Shown: positions 11,781-25,109, counted from the first letter of the stretch. The stretch: DNA of 64,000 nucleotides from Gonatopus flavifemur (GCA_018340375.1 JAFFJZ010000003.1:8122001-8186000); one strand, 5' to 3'. A program made the numbers and translations. The notes: generated from the letters alone by a model not told the origin.

Positions 11781-12932
11781 GTAAGTATACGAAGAAGAAA
11801 AACGCTTTGATCTATAATTTTTCAAGGTTTTAAAAGCCAGGTATCAACTTGCAACGTGATATCGTTACTTGGTCCATGACGATGGGAACGTCAGAAAGAA
11901 TGACGAAGCAACAAGGGTTTGAAAAATTAATGATATTGCGGTACATGAAAGAATAAGATCTCTTATTCTTTTTGTACTCACACGTTCGTGTATCGAGCAT
12001 GATGTAGGAATAATAGGGCTATAGTGTTGTTTTTTTGTATCGGGTACCAATTAAGGTGGCTTAAATGCTCGTGTCGACACTAATTTATATCCAAGCGAGG
12101 CACTTAGTTTGACGCGTAACTGGTGATTAATTGCAATTTTCAATCGGGAAGTATCGTTCTGGATGTTGTGATTGGCTATAGTATCATAGAAATTTTGTAC
12201 CCATTCAACGACGATGGTACTCGATATTGTCGTAAATTGCTATCACCGTAGTAAATTGACTTGTCTATATCGCTTGTTATATTGTAATATCATGAATGTT
12301 CCGTATTTTCAGATCCAATCATTTTTCCATGTTTGTTGAGAAATGTTTCAACTTAACGAGCATCATTTTATGTTCTGAATTGAATGAACGGCAAATTTAA
12401 AGCAGATCGTAAATTCATACAATTTCAAGGATCTGGTCATTTTTACTTATCACAATAGCAGTTTTGGGAATCGTACGATATGCTCAACCTGCAGGCTTTT
12501 CATCAAAGAGTATAATCTCACCGTGGAAAGTTTCAAAACGATCTTCAGCTTTACCATACGGAAACACTACTTGAATTAACGTACGATACAGGGAGAAGAG
12601 AGGTTTTGAACACCTATCATATCCCTATGTTGTTACCACCAGTGTACCGAGCGAATCCCCCATCGTTCAATATAGTACGTAGTGCTTGGTGTCTCTTTTG
12701 GATGAAGGGTGAATAAGTTCGCACTATATATTACTTCGTAACGATGGAGATTAACTCAATACATTGCTAGTTTCGTATTAATTCCAATTTCACGATTATT
12801 TCGGAAAAATTGTCTTCCGACATTCCAGAAAAGAATTTAGGTTGGTTAATTTATATAATAAATTTATATTCACAAATCTAATCACCTTGGAGTCGAGCAG
12901 TGATTATGGAAAATAAATGGATCTAAACTTCC
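11781..12932. other. AT-rich stretch
   Basis: No exon, RNA gene or clear repeat seen. Confidence 0.5.
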
Positions 12933-12950
12933 CTCTCTCTCTCTCTCTCT
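12933..12950. repeat. (CT)n microsatellite
   Basis: Nine uninterrupted CT dinucleotides immediately beside the fold-back element that starts at 12959. Confidence 0.9.
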
Positions 12951-12958
12951 GATCCACA

Positions 12959-13228
12959 CACTGAAAGAATTTTGCTGTAAAAATTACCGTGAAATTTCAG
13001 TAATCGAAGAACAAGTGAATTTCTAAACACCCGAATGAAAATGTTCGTTTCGGGTTCGCCAAACACGTCTGCACCAGTCCCGTTTGGCAGATCGAAATGG
13101 ACATTTCTACTAGGATAATTGGGGATGATATATTCTAAAAGTTTCACAGACTGCATTTTGCAAAATTTCTACTTGTCCCTCGATCACTGAAATTTCATGG
13201 TAATTTTTCAAATAAAATTCTTTCAGGA
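12959..13228. mobile_element. TIR MITE, family shared with 25.8 kb, copy 1
   Basis: The ends CACTGAAAGAATTTT and its near-complement AAAATTCTTTCAG begin inverted arms of about 60 bp, including ACCGTGAAATTTCAGTAATC on the left and its counterpart on the right. 25820-26055 has the same arms but a different centre. There is no coding capacity. Confidence 0.85.
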
Positions 13229-15086
13229 ATGAAAACATTATACTTATTAATTTATGGTTCATGTCAATGGGGAAGTAAAAGATAATCAATCATTTAGATT
13301 AACACAACTTATTTCTCAATATAACGCTCTTGAAAGTAACTTAATGATGTTCTTAGCTTAAAATTCAATACAACCGCGGACCTCTTCCGCGACTCTAGGA
13401 AGAACGGACCATTAACAAAGTTTATTGCCTAATTTATAAGAAGCTAAGTGGTCGATTTACTAAGCTAAGTGATCCCCATTTTTTGCTACATTGCAACTAG
13501 TTAGACACCCACGACACGACCGGTTTACTCGTTGAGAGTCATTTGCATGATAACGAGCGAAATGTCAAGGGATCAGAATCTTCAGGAATTAAAAATAAAG
13601 ACAAAAAAAAAAAAGAAGAAGGAACAAACATTCATACAAAACAGCACATATAAATGGAAAATACGGTCCTGTGGAGAGGTAAATATTTCAGATTTCATCC
13701 TCATTCTCACTGTAATTCTTGAGAATTATTCAAGAGTAGGTATGTAACCTATTTTCAGTAATAATAATATGGAGCGAATGACGAAAATAGAGTTCCCTAA
13801 TCTCAGGAATTAAACGCACGAGGAAGGAAAGTTGGTACATGAAATGACTTGAGGAACAAGGAATAATTATGTGAATATCTATCGGGAGTTATTCGAATAT
13901 ATGGATGAGATCGTTGTTTATGTACACAGGCCTCTAAGTAAACGAAAACAAACATGCAACTGCATAGAATATGAAAAGACAAGGTAAACTTCGCTACGGT
14001 AAATTTACATTTAGACAGTCTTCGCGAGTAGGAGACTTGGACTTGATTTAACTCAACAGCAAATCGGCATGAAATATAAGACCGAGTCTGAGTGTTGTCG
14101 CTTGCAGATTTCGCGGAAAATTTAAATGAGTTGGATCATAAACATAACGATGAATATAAATATTCATCCAGAATATTCCCTGTGTGATAAATATTATATA
14201 TATATATATTAATTGGAGAATGCGGGAAATATCGACTCGTTCGAATCAATGCCAATATTTCGATACCCAAATTACTTAATTCTCGTTTTGAAAGTTCAAT
14301 ATCTAACGATCGTTTATCAATGCGTTTGAGCAATACCGTAACAAATTTAAAAGTTCCGAGTCGCTGAATTCACGTTTTCACATTTGAATCTGCAATGCAA
14401 CGTGTATCGTATGGTATGGCGTTACAATGCACGCGTGATAAATGTCTTCTCTAAAATATTGAACGCCGAAGTTGAACGTGCGTCGCATATAGTACAAACA
14501 TGTCAAGACATTTTACGGTTTATATGAAAACGTTCAACATATTACACCGTATGAATTTCCAAGCTGTTTATTTTATCTCTCATCGCTCTTATTCGTTAAT
14601 TATCATCAATCACTTTTCAAGTGAAATTCTATTTCTTGCGGACCTCGATGATTTTTCTGTATACATTCTGAAGAAAATATATTAAAATTGAACAATCAAT
14701 TTTACTCATGTTTTGATCGAGATTCTGAGTATCAGGTTCTTTAGATGGAGTGAGCGATCGATATGTGACCAGTGAAGTATAATTTAGGTTGATGAAGCGT
14801 GATGTACTCTTTTCCATTCCAATTCTGCTCATACGTAGCATCAAAATGTAAACGAAAAGGTCTGGATTTTCCATACATGTGGAGTGGGCGTATTTCAAAC
14901 AATACACAAAACTTGCATCTTCTGAAATGAAAATCCATGTAATCTTAATGCACAACGCGAAGAGGAAGACCTATTTTTCATATTTTTGAACTACGATATT
15001 CGGCTTCTGCTTTGAAAGAGAAAAGGTTAAATTTCTGAAGGTCTTTCGAAATTTTTATTTTATTATATAAAGCGGAGGGACATAAT
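13229..15086. other. AT-rich stretch
   Basis: Contains a (TA)n tract at about 14196-14208 and only chance frames. Confidence 0.5.
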
Positions 15087-15268
15087 TATACACGAAAAAC
15101 AGGAAATAGTTGCACCAACTAACGTAAATACCTGAGGTATTTTGAATCAGTTGAGACAGCTAACGTGTTACTTGTCCTGACTACTATGTAGCTGCAGCAA
15201 TTACTTAAGTAGATGGTCGAGAATCGGCTCTTTAAGTAGTTGCTGCAACTATTCTTTTTTCCGTGTAA
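15087..15268. mobile_element. TIR MITE (~180 bp)
   Basis: The left end TACACGAAAAACAGGAAATA and the right end, complement of TTACACGGAAAAAAGAATA, form inverted repeats of about 27 bp that both reach TAGTTGCA. The inner halves are also partly complementary. Confidence 0.75.
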
Positions 15269-16016
15269 GATTCTTCAATCCATTTACATGAATTTCTGTG
15301 GATGATCTTTCACCAATGAAAATTTTGACTGTACAATAAATAAAGAAGAATAACTGATTGAAAATGAGAATCACTCTATCAAATATATTTTATCAATATT
15401 CTCATACTAGTGAAAAGAGTGATACTATAGAAGGGTTGTAAGAATACATTACAGGTACTTATAGATAAGTACTCACTGACAAAATTTATAGTTTAATGTC
15501 TCAGCCTGTGAGACGAAACTTGTTCACTTAAATTTATCAAAGGCATCGTACGCGAAGTTCTTAGCAAAGGGAGCAGCCCTAAGAGTGATATGTTATATTA
15601 TTTACTGCATCAAATCAATTTGATTTTGATAGCTAAGTGCTTCTTCGAATAATGAGATTTTATGTGCTCAAAAAATTATGAATTGGAGTTTTCAAACAAA
15701 TTATTATTGGAAAATTTCAATCGATTTTGTAGCGAAAAAAATGTTCACAGTTCACGCGAAGGGTTGAGTGACACATCGCCATTCTCTTCTCTGATTCAAC
15801 TTAATAAAGTTTACTGTCACTTGGCATTGGATGGCATTTAATTCCTTCGGAAAAAAATGACCGATATTTGAATAGTTAACAAGGGCGCAGAAAATTGAAG
15901 TGAATTAAAATTGATCAGTTTTCGATCAATGTTGAATATACTTTTATTTTAGCTTCAGCAGAACTCGAGATCTCAAGGTACGAAAGGTGTATTGAAATCC
16001 CTATCGATATCATCCT

Positions 16017-16134
16017 CAGTAGAAATCACTCTGGTTGTTCTCCACGCCATTACTAGGCCTCGCAAGTCACTTACAAGTGCCTAGTGAGGCCTTGTAATGG
16101 CCTGAAGACTGACTAGAGTGGTTTCTGCTAGGGA
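16017..16134. mobile_element. near-perfect palindromic MITE (~56-bp arms)
   Basis: The left arm from CAGTAGAAATCACTCT through GCCATTACTAGGCCTC pairs with the right arm GAGGCCTTGTAATGGC through AGAGTGGTTTCTGCTA. The ends fit the CTAGTAGAAAT terminal motif seen at 33.39 kb, 13.1 kb and 50.15 kb. Confidence 0.8.
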
Positions 16135-18364
16135 CTTCGGAGGGAAAACCCGACAAAAAATCGGAATTTGACAATTATGATTGAATTATTATTGTACACG
16201 TATCTTACGGAAACTTTTTTTAATGCCCTCAAAGTGTTTAATTAAAATATTCTGTAATGATAATATCGATATTTTCGAGAGCGATTACTGAATGCACTTG
16301 AGCTGTTCGGGTTTCTGGCACCTGAAATAGTAGCATTCATCAGGTTCGAAGTGATAGAAGCATCGGATTACAGCCTCTCAGGAACATTGAAATTGAAAGT
16401 TGTCTGAAGTGCGTCGAATCAACACCTTTTAACTCATTGAAACCATGTATTATAATTGACATGTAGCTATTTTTCCACTTAAAACCAAAACTTTTGTGTT
16501 CAGAATGTAATCAGAATAGAAAAAAATATAATTCTTCACTCCAAGAATCTGTTTTTACTTGAGTGAATTCAAATGCTTTCATTACGTCTTCCTTCCTTCA
16601 ATGCACTCGATTTTCTACCAAAATACAATCATTGTTTATAACTTTGTGCATTGTTTCCAGTAGCACTTGATGATGCATGTATTAAAAACGTTCGAATCTG
16701 TATCTCCATTATCTTTATTTCCTCGTAAATATGAAAGACATCTATCCAAAAACATAAAATATTTATGAGAAGATAAATATCATGTATTATAATAAAAATT
16801 GTATTTTCTTCTGACGAAGGAGATTGCTAGATCTTCTCCAAGCGTTCTTTGTAAGTTATCAAAAGATCGTATTTTACTTCCTCGTTACTTTGCCAGTATC
16901 GTTGCGGTAAACTCAGGAATGGATAAGATCGTTCTGCTTTCGAGTGCTAAATGACATTATCACCTCGTAAAACCATATCTCTCTCAGAAACAAGTTTTTT
17001 CGTATCCTTTAGCATGAGAAATCCCACAATTATATCCTGAGTACCCAATTCCAGTTCCACATTTTGAAAATATAAAAGAATTATCTTTATATCACGTTTT
17101 AATTCTCTTCTCCCAAGATCATCTGAATTCGATCGTTGATAATAATGGTTGACAAAATTTTGTCATATATGGACCCATTGAACCCACAATCATAATATGT
17201 GAAGGTTATGCAAAAAAATAGAAATAAGAGACATTCTATTCTCTTCGAGCATCTCATCGATATTAGAATTATACCAAACTTTCCCTGGCAAAAATGAAGC
17301 CTGGAAGTTTTGAAAGATGTCTTTCCATGTTGCAAAGCACGCTCTGAAGTGTTCTCAATCGTTTCTGAAGATATCTTGGAGTTCAAATGTGCTGCTTTTA
17401 TCGTGATGAGTGTTCAATTGAATATAACAGTTGGGAAGTTTCAAGTAGAGCTATTTCAGAAAATCGTTGTCAGTACTGTAAAGAATTTTTATGGGAATTT
17501 CCACATACGTGTATGCGAAGTAATTAACACGTACATAAATAGGAAATTTTCCGTAAATTTTGGGAACAATCCTGTGAATGTACAGTAAAAATCCCATAAA
17601 AACAGCAATTTTGATATACTTTATGTGAAAATTCCTTGTACATAGGTATGGGAAAGTCCCGAATATTTTTTACAGTGAATTTTTGACGTAACCCTTCGAT
17701 TTTTCAATTCCAGACAAAATTTGGTATCTTTATAAAGCATACAAACCTTCCGAATTAGTGTTTTTGTTCTCCCGATCACCCCTAATAATTCTGATTTTCT
17801 GGATAACTTTACAATTTCCCAGTAATGATGATGTGAATCGATCAAGACGTAGGAACATACTCGATACGGAAATTGCACTCTCGTTATGTGGAGTATGTAT
17901 ATATGTATACAGTCCATGTGTCTTTCGGCAAAGGGTTCCGACACGGGGCAAGGGTGAATTACAAAGGGCGGTCCAGAACCATTTATTATCCCTATTATCC
18001 TACCTTTGACCTCAAACTTCGTCTCCTGGGAACATAGTACATCGACTTACATATATACGCACACAGTTCCATATATGTATAGCATATAGTTCTCTCCATC
18101 TTGTTTGGACCTTTGGCTCTTAACAATACTGTGCTTCGTCGCTTGTTTCCCCGTCGTCATTGTGGCCAAGGTTTAGTCGATTGCATCGATAACCTCGAAC
18201 AACGTTGTTCGATCATGTTTTGTCGTTCGTCTATTGGTTTACGATATCCGGTTATTGAAACAAGAATACTGCAGATTATCGAAAAGATATCGATCCTGTA
18301 ATGTCTGAACAGAACCCACGATACTGAATAATTAAAAGTATTATTCTAATATATTCGTTTATTC
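16135..18364. other. AT-rich stretch
   Basis: At 17.45-17.67 kb, motifs such as GGGAATTTCCACAT and TTTTTTACAGTG recall the degraded element at 24.0-24.16 kb. No gene found. Confidence 0.4.
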
Positions 18365-18595
18365 TACACGAAAAAAAAAAGAATTGATGAATTCACCATG
18401 CAGGAAGACAACGCGTTGCTTTGAATTTTTGAATGAAAAATTTCACAGAATATATTGTCTAATAATTCACATTATACGATAAGAATAGATTTTTCCTTCA
18501 CGATGTGAATTATTTCACAATATATTTTGTAAAAATTTCCATTTAAAGACTCGTTGTCGTCCCACATGGTGAATTTTTCCGTTCTTCTTTTGAAA
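18365..18595. mobile_element. fold-back MITE with ~90-bp arms
   Basis: The left arm (GATGAATTCACCATG, GACAACGCGTTG, AATTCACATTATACG) is complementary to the right arm (CACGATGTGAATTATTTCAC, GTTGTCGTCCCACATGGTG). Both ends carry A-rich CACGAAAAA / TTCCGTTCTTC sequence. Confidence 0.8.
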
Positions 18596-19552
18596 GTTTG
18601 ATGAAAAACTTGATCTGCTTGAAAAGCTCACGATATCGATATTTTTTATAGAAACTTTGTCGAATTTATGTTAAATTTTATAAAACTGTATAGAAATTGT
18701 GTAGATCGATATCGCGAAATATCGTGCATCGCTGCAAAGCTCTATTGAATTTGATTGACCACCTTGAGCCACCCTAAAGGAATATTCAAACACATTCAAA
18801 TCTATTGATAAACGGTTTTTGAATGGTTTCAATGATAATTCAGCATTGAAAAGTTTGTATCAATTCAAGAATTCAATGCACGTGTATAATTAGGGCCTTT
18901 TTGTACAAAATTTCCCTATTTATTACACACTTCGTAATATCATTGTGTTTGAAATATCGCATCACGAAATGTTTTGCAGTATTTGGAATAATATTTGATT
19001 CAAAGTAATCGTACGATAAATAAATATTTTATTTCGAATATTGAGAATTGAGCCTCCTTGCGAAACGGTTTCAAACTTTGAAAGTTACTTTGCACTTCAA
19101 AGAATATATTCTACGACATTGGTTTTTCGGAATGTACACAAGCTCGAATATCATCTTCGAGGAAACGAATATGTCAATTTAATATATCGAGACCGAGGAA
19201 AAAGGACTCGTTTCAATCAGATTCTTTCATATCGTTGTGATGGGTTGTTTATAGTTTGAGAGATATATCTAATCTAGATAAAAGATGCGCACTCAACTGT
19301 GATATGAGGTTTCTTACACATGCATGGGCTTGGAATTCTCAAAAAGATGAATTTCCAAATGGAATATAATATGATCGGAAGCAGGAATTCCCATGTTATT
19401 CCATTCGAACTTATATTTCGAACCTCGCCTTAACTTTGATTGAAAATATCTTTGAAACAAAGTTTCCAAATTAGCAAGACGAATTGACTGAATATTTCAA
19501 CTCCAACAGGATGCAATCCTGCATCTCCCGTGCTTATTAGCAAGAAATCTTT

Positions 19553-19772
19553 TACACTGGAAAAAATATTTATTTGTCCTCTCTCCATAAAATATTTATT
19601 TGTAAAAATTAAATATTCGATTAGATGCAAAAACTGAGTACTTGTGGCGAATAAATTATTTATTCAAAAGACCAATTTATTTAGGGTGATTCGATTAACC
19701 CTAAGAAATATTTTATGGAGAGAGGACGAATAAACTATTTATTTGGTTGGACGAAATTTTGTTTTCAGTGTA
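19553..19772. mobile_element. fold-back MITE ending TACACTG...CAGTGTA
   Basis: The terminal TACACTG at 19553 is mirrored by CAGTGTA ending at 19772. Inner arms (ATTTGTCCTCTCTCCATAAA and TTTATGGAGAGAGGACGAAT) are nearly perfect complements. Confidence 0.85.
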
Positions 19773-20162
19773 CAAGTCTTTGTGCTATGTGGGTCAGGTC
19801 GATTTTAGATTGATTTCTAGTGATATACGTGCAATAAAGTTTCATCAAACGTTGGAATGTTCGCACACCTATTCTATCTCTTTGGAATTATCGAGATATC
19901 ATCTCAAAAGCAAAAACATGCAATTGTTGTGATATATGCCGGAATTCTTGTTTATTGCGATACAAATGGAAATTCACATAAATCAATTAAATATCTAATT
20001 TTGCCTCAAATTGAATATCTCCATATTGAATTCAATGAAGTTCTTAAATGTAATATAATTTATGGAATTATAGAATTCTTTGTCGAGATGTGAGGAATTA
20101 ATTGTTAAATTTACAAATATCTTTCTCAAATTGAGAAGAAAATTCTTAAAATTGAGGATTAT

Positions 20163-20168
20163 TTTATT
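20163..20168 (-). promoter_or_regulatory. canonical poly(A) signal of the minus-strand gene
   Basis: AATAAA on the minus strand lies about 115 bases after the TGA of the exon at 20281-20550, the expected place for a short insect 3' UTR. Confidence 0.6.
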
Positions 20169-20280
20169 GAAATCAGTATCATATTATGAAATTTAATAGA
20201 TCGAGTTGAGTTTTTTCACAGTATAAATCTTACAATAACGAAATTTCAAAACTCTTCTTCCCAAAAGCGCAATAGAAAAA

Positions 20281-20550
20281 TCAATAGAACGTGGAAAGTA
20301 TTGGTTGTTCTTGATCACGCAACTTTATGAGCGTACACGGGTAATCGACTGTGCCAACTAGAGGATTAATTAAATCTCGTATAAAGAACTCACTATGTTC
20401 AACGACTTGACATTCCTTGGATACATCGTTGCTCTTAGTTATATCCTTGGAACGACTAGGGGTGCATGTTACGTAATGTTGCCAAGAGAAAGGATCATAA
20501 ACGTAAATGTCTCCTAGACCATCTCCTTTTGTAATGTATATTTCGCCTAC
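20281..20550 (-). CDS. terminal coding exon of an unrecognised protein
   Basis: Minus-strand exon of exactly 90 codons (89 plus TGA). It is preceded by the acceptor TTTTCAAATTGCAG. It reads VGEIYITKGDGLGDIYVYD, then a Cys-containing part (FSWQHYVTCTPSRSKD) and ends ILSTFY. The composition is that of a folded, mixed beta protein and not of an AT-rich chance frame. Across a 105-bp intron the frame joins in phase 0 to the exon at 20656-20790, giving FVRFRLKA-VGEIYITKGDG. A poly(A) signal follows at a normal distance. I do not recognise the family. No membrane segment is visible in this part. Confidence 0.6.
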   Translation of the reverse strand, partial: VGEIYITKGDGLGDIYVYDPFSWQHYVTCTPSRSKDITKSNDVSKECQVVEHSEFFIRDLINPLVGTVDYPCTLIKLRDQEQPILSTFY

Positions 20551-20655
20551 CTGCAATTTGAAAAGATCGTGTTACCGCTCTCTGACGAATCAGTCTTTCT
20601 GATTCTACGACACATAACCCCTCCGTCACAAGAAGAACCAAGTTTATCTACTCAC
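20551..20655 (-). other. predicted 105-bp GT-AG intron
   Basis: On the minus strand it begins GCG|GTGAGTAG and ends TTTTCAAATTGCAG|GTAGG. It contains in-frame stops, so it cannot be coding. Its size is typical of small insect introns. Confidence 0.6.
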
Positions 20656-20790
20656 CGCTTTCAACCGAAAACGAACAAAATTCTTTCTATTTTGGTTTGA
20701 TGAAACGGAAAGACCTGAATTATTTGTTTTTTCAAAATTCTTGACTTTCAGAAGAAAGTAATCAAATATATACTTCAGAATATAATATTC
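20656..20790 (-). CDS. penultimate coding exon of the same gene (5' border uncertain)
   Basis: The minus-strand frame is open from 20790 to the donor at 20656. It includes YFLLKVKNFEKTNNSG and NRKNFVRFRLKA. Its true start is unclear: candidate acceptors are the AG after TTACTTTCTTCTGA (near 20744) or ones slightly upstream. A stop at 20791-20793 sets the limit. Further upstream exons, which would lie at higher coordinates, were not found. Confidence 0.45.
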
Positions 20791-20799
20791 TCACGTGAG

Positions 20800-23147
20800 T
20801 GTATGTGATTTCATAAGTAACGGGAATTTTATGAAGAACTTTTACACCAAAGAAAATAAACTTTTTTTTCTCGTCCATTTTCTTCAGACGAAAATGGTAT
20901 TTCCTTGTTTGAAACTAAAAACGCCACCTCGATAGAGCGATTACTAGATTTACGAGCGTATGTAATCTTTCATAAAAGTGAAATTTCGCAGATATTTCTC
21001 TCCGATAGTTATAATATTCTTGTTACATAAATATGATATAGTGAAGAAAACCCATTTTGTTTGACCGATGAGAGTACAGTATTGTACAAAAAAGAAGTAT
21101 AATGTGTGGAAGAGGGGGTAATCAAATTGGTTAACCGAGTGAAAGAAAGTAAAGGGGGAACGAATGTCTGCTATGAAGAGTTCAGAGCATTGTAACAATT
21201 CTACGCCTCCCTGTTACAAAAACTTGAATTTATTTGTTTTGAGTATCTGGACGGAATGATTTATATTCATGTTGGATACTCAGAATCTGTTGGTTCTTTT
21301 TTTCTATATGATTAAGATTCATCCTGGGAATAATAATTTCATTTCAAATTTGAATATCATTCCTCATGTTTATCGGTTAAGTATAAGTTCTGGGGTTAAA
21401 CAGCACGGATATTTTTGGTAATTTTAAAACTAAATTTTATTTGCCGCGGCTAGGTGTCTGCATCAAGTTGAATTAATAGAGGAGAATGGAAACTCGAAGG
21501 AATCAACTTCATCAATTGATGAACACATAGAATAAGAAGAAAAAAAGGACAGATGATCAAACAAAAATATAATGATGCAGGAATTGTGTCATTGTTGAAA
21601 GATACGAAGATCATTATATTGTTTGATAAAATTGATTTGAAAGATACGAATAATATGATATTGAATCATAATCATGGTATAGTTATAGTCGAGTATGGAT
21701 CGGTATAATATGGAAAGTTTATGATACAACATAAAATTTCACTTCCTTCTTTTTTTCCTCCAACCGTGTCTTCCATTCTCAGGAGGTTCGCGAAAAAGGA
21801 CGAATACCGACTTTGCATGGAGGCATGCTTGCCATTATATTTCGACATCAACTGCGTTATACTTAGTTTTACGACACTTCAACAGCACCATATTGCGGTG
21901 GTTGCTACTTTCTTGTAATTAAATGATTCACATTCATCAAATTATTACATCTTCTATGAATTGTATGTATAAAAGGAGTGGAATTTTATTTGAAGTTCAT
22001 TTCTTTTATAATCTGATAAGAAGGTTGAAAAAAACAAATTTGACTTTTATTCAAATAACGAAAAAATTCACAGTTTATGAATTATTTCGCTGTTGTTACG
22101 AACTCGCATCATACAAACTTTGATAATGCATTTCAGATATTATCTATACAAACAAAGAAGCGAGAACGAAATGTATGTTATTCGAATAAAGCTAACGCAG
22201 AATCTGTTAGATCGGGTGAACTTTCCGTGTCAGTTTGACGATTTACACCTGTACGCATATGTATACATATCCAGTAAGAAGATTGTAAACTTTCAAGAGT
22301 TGTTGACATGAAGTATTTGGATTTCACTAAAGTCGAATCTGCAGAAAGTTTCCAACTTTCCGTGGATATTCGAATCAGTTGGTCGTGCGCTTGTAAACTT
22401 GTTCCAGGTCGGTGATATTTTCCCTGCGTACGCATTGAATCTTCTTGAAATGATTATACAAAGAAATGATTGTTTGAACGGATTCTCGAGTGATTTTCGA
22501 TGGACGGGTACTCGTATCTTTCGAGTGCTATCGTGATGTTGTGGAAGTTCCAAATTACGTCATACATGTTGTAGCGATCTTATTTCTTACGTGAGATTAT
22601 TAATCTTCCGCCGCCTCAAGAGATGCATTCAACATTCCCTCCTGTTCCCTTTTTTTTAACGTGAGGATGCTTCTTCTTTTTCATCGTCTTCTTTTCTCTT
22701 TTCCTTCGAGTCTTAGCGTGGCTTCTCTACACTCTTTCCCGTCCTCTTAGAAATTAATTTCCAGACTCTCAAGGATCCCTCTAGAACGCGATCTTACAGA
22801 GTTCTTCCGGTCTCTCAGTGGCCTTTTCTTTCCTCTTCTTCTATTTTCCTCTACGATGGTTTATGTCTTCTTTCAGAGTTCTATTTATCGTCAAGCTTCC
22901 TATAACGATTGATATACTCCTTCATTCAAAGGTGTGAGAGATTTGTTTCCCTTCGGTTTAGGAAGTATCAATTTACGCATTAACTAATGGAAATTGAATG
23001 ATGTGTCGTTGAATGAAAGGTTCGTTATCGCATTAATTGTATGTTGAGTTTTAATCATTCTTTTTTCTGTTAATTGAAAAAGTAAAAGAACTGCGTTTCT
23101 ATAAACATTCATTCTCCTCGGTACACCTTAAAGCGTCATGAAGCGTG
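20800..23147. other. AT-rich stretch, likely upstream or intronic to the 20.3-kb gene
   Basis: Short frames at 20950-21198 and 22093-22553 lack motifs. 22.6-22.9 kb is a pyrimidine-rich run on the plus strand. I assign nothing. Confidence 0.4.
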
Positions 23148-23365
23148 CTGAGAGAAATTTATAGTTAAATTTACTATGGAAATATAGGAAGGAGAGAACA
23201 TATGCTGACTTCTAATGAAATTCACTGGAAAACATTGTAAATTTGATCAGGTTTTCATTGTTATGCCATAGTGAATTTCATCAATTATAGTAAATTCCAT
23301 TAGAAGTCAGTATGTTCTCTCATTCCTATATTTCCATAGTGAATTTAACTATAAATTTCTCTCAG
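23148..23365. mobile_element. near-perfect fold-back MITE (CTGAGAGAAATTT termini)
   Basis: The left arm 23148-23215 and the right arm 23298-23365 are complementary over about 68 bp, including GAAATATAGGAAGGAGAGAA against TTCTCTCATTCCTATATTTC. An isolated end, TGCTGAGAGAAATT, recurs at 48.34 kb. Confidence 0.85.
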
Positions 23366-24828
23366 TGCACGAAAACATGTTTGAATGTTACAAAATTTCA
23401 GCAATTTTCCTATAATTTTAATTACTTTAATGTATTATTTTGTTCGTTTTTTCAGAAGGGGCAAACGTTATTTGTCATTCCTTTCATGATGGTTTACACA
23501 TCTGTTTCGTTAACAACTCTAACTGCTTTGAATCAATGTTTTTCCAACCGGGGGCGTAGAAATACTTTCTGATTAGTCGTGGAGAACTTTCGTTCAACAA
23601 TTGCTTAAAATTCCCCACTTAAGCCAAGTTCTGAGTAATTTGTGGGGTTTATATCTTTTGGTTCTCCCTTGATGTCACTAGCCCTATACCACTTCAACGT
23701 CACCTTTCCGCAGTGACACGTGGCTAGATGCGGCCGAAACAATGTAGGAACTTTGGACAACTTTAGAAAAGGTGGTAACCGCTGTTGAAGGCACTCCTGG
23801 ACGTAAATTTCTTGATTTACATCTCCTTCCTTTATGAAACTTTCACTTTTTCAACCACAATTGCAAATTGGTCGCCATATTAGGTATTTTTTTTACCGCA
23901 TGGAGACAAAAATTATTCGCTGCACTGTGACAAATTTCAATGGGAAAAGTCCTATTTATTCATGTGGAGTAATCAACATGTATATACGTTAGGAATTTCC
24001 CGAACTCGTTCGGAAATTTACTGTGAGATGTTGAGAAAAATCCCATGAGGTTGGGAATTTTCAGATAAATTTATGTGGAATTTCATGCAAATGTACCGGA
24101 AATTGATTCCACAATCAGTGATTGGAATCAAAGTATACAGGAAAATTTCGATTATTTTTTTAGAGTGTGTGATAACGACATGTGATTTTACTGGAGTTAA
24201 AAATTTTTTGTTACGACAACAATCTTGTTAATTACGAAAGCAATTTTTCAGGTGTGGCAGCGAAAAATAACGACTTCTCCAGCGGAATTTGTTCGCTATT
24301 CTGTATAATACTGAGAATTTTGCTATTGTAGTTAATTAATTTGCTTTGTCAGCAATTCAGTTAGCTGTGGCAGCGAATTTTGAGCGAAGAAAACTTTGCA
24401 CCAGACTTCTGTGGAAAATAGCATTTGATATGAAATTACAAAAAATGATCCCATAGTGCTTACCTGGGATTGCGCCGTGAATACCAATTTAGCGATTAAA
24501 TCATTGTTCATTCTCTATAAAAAAATCATAAACACGCGAGACGATTTGACATTCCACTGCTGCCATGTTTATTTTGAAAATATCGTGAGATGCAGCAGGG
24601 CTTATGTGAAACTCGTGTGGAGTCGGTGTATTTGGAAAATTGTACTTCGAGGATAAATGAATATTATTTAACTTATCACTTGTCACTCCAAGTCTCTCAA
24701 TTTTGAAAGGATTTTTTTGGATCGAAAAATGAAAGAGAATTTCGTTTTAATACAAAGAAATTGTTTCATTCAAAAACTTTGATAGTACACGGTTGATAAA
24801 TGAAAATATGATCAATATTCACCATCCG
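23366..24828. other. AT-rich stretch with degraded repeat traces
   Basis: 24.0-24.4 kb shares short motifs with 17.5 kb and 9.2 kb. No gene found. Confidence 0.4.
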
Positions 24829-24920
24829 CTGTTTATACTGTTTCGAAATATACCTGAGCGATACACAATGATTCCAAAAGGAACCCTTTTGTTGAAAGGA
24901 CCTTCAAATTATATTGAACA
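24829..24920 (+). repeat. direct duplicate, copy 1 (partner 26.39 kb)
   Basis: CATCCGCTGTTTATACTG, ACCTGAGCG and TACACAATGATTCCAAA align with 26387-26487 in the same order and orientation. Confidence 0.75.
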
Positions 24921-25109
24921 AACGGGAAATTCTTCTTATTTTCGTATGAAGGTTATTATTGTGAATCATAGTTCGTTCGATAAAAGCTTTTGTTTAAAAT
25001 CATTGTGTACCGTTCAGGTATTCCCAAGAGTTATAAAGAGCGGATTATAAATGATAAACCCCTAATGACAATGTGATTTTCTGGTATAGAAATAAGGTAT
25101 GTTTTTATT

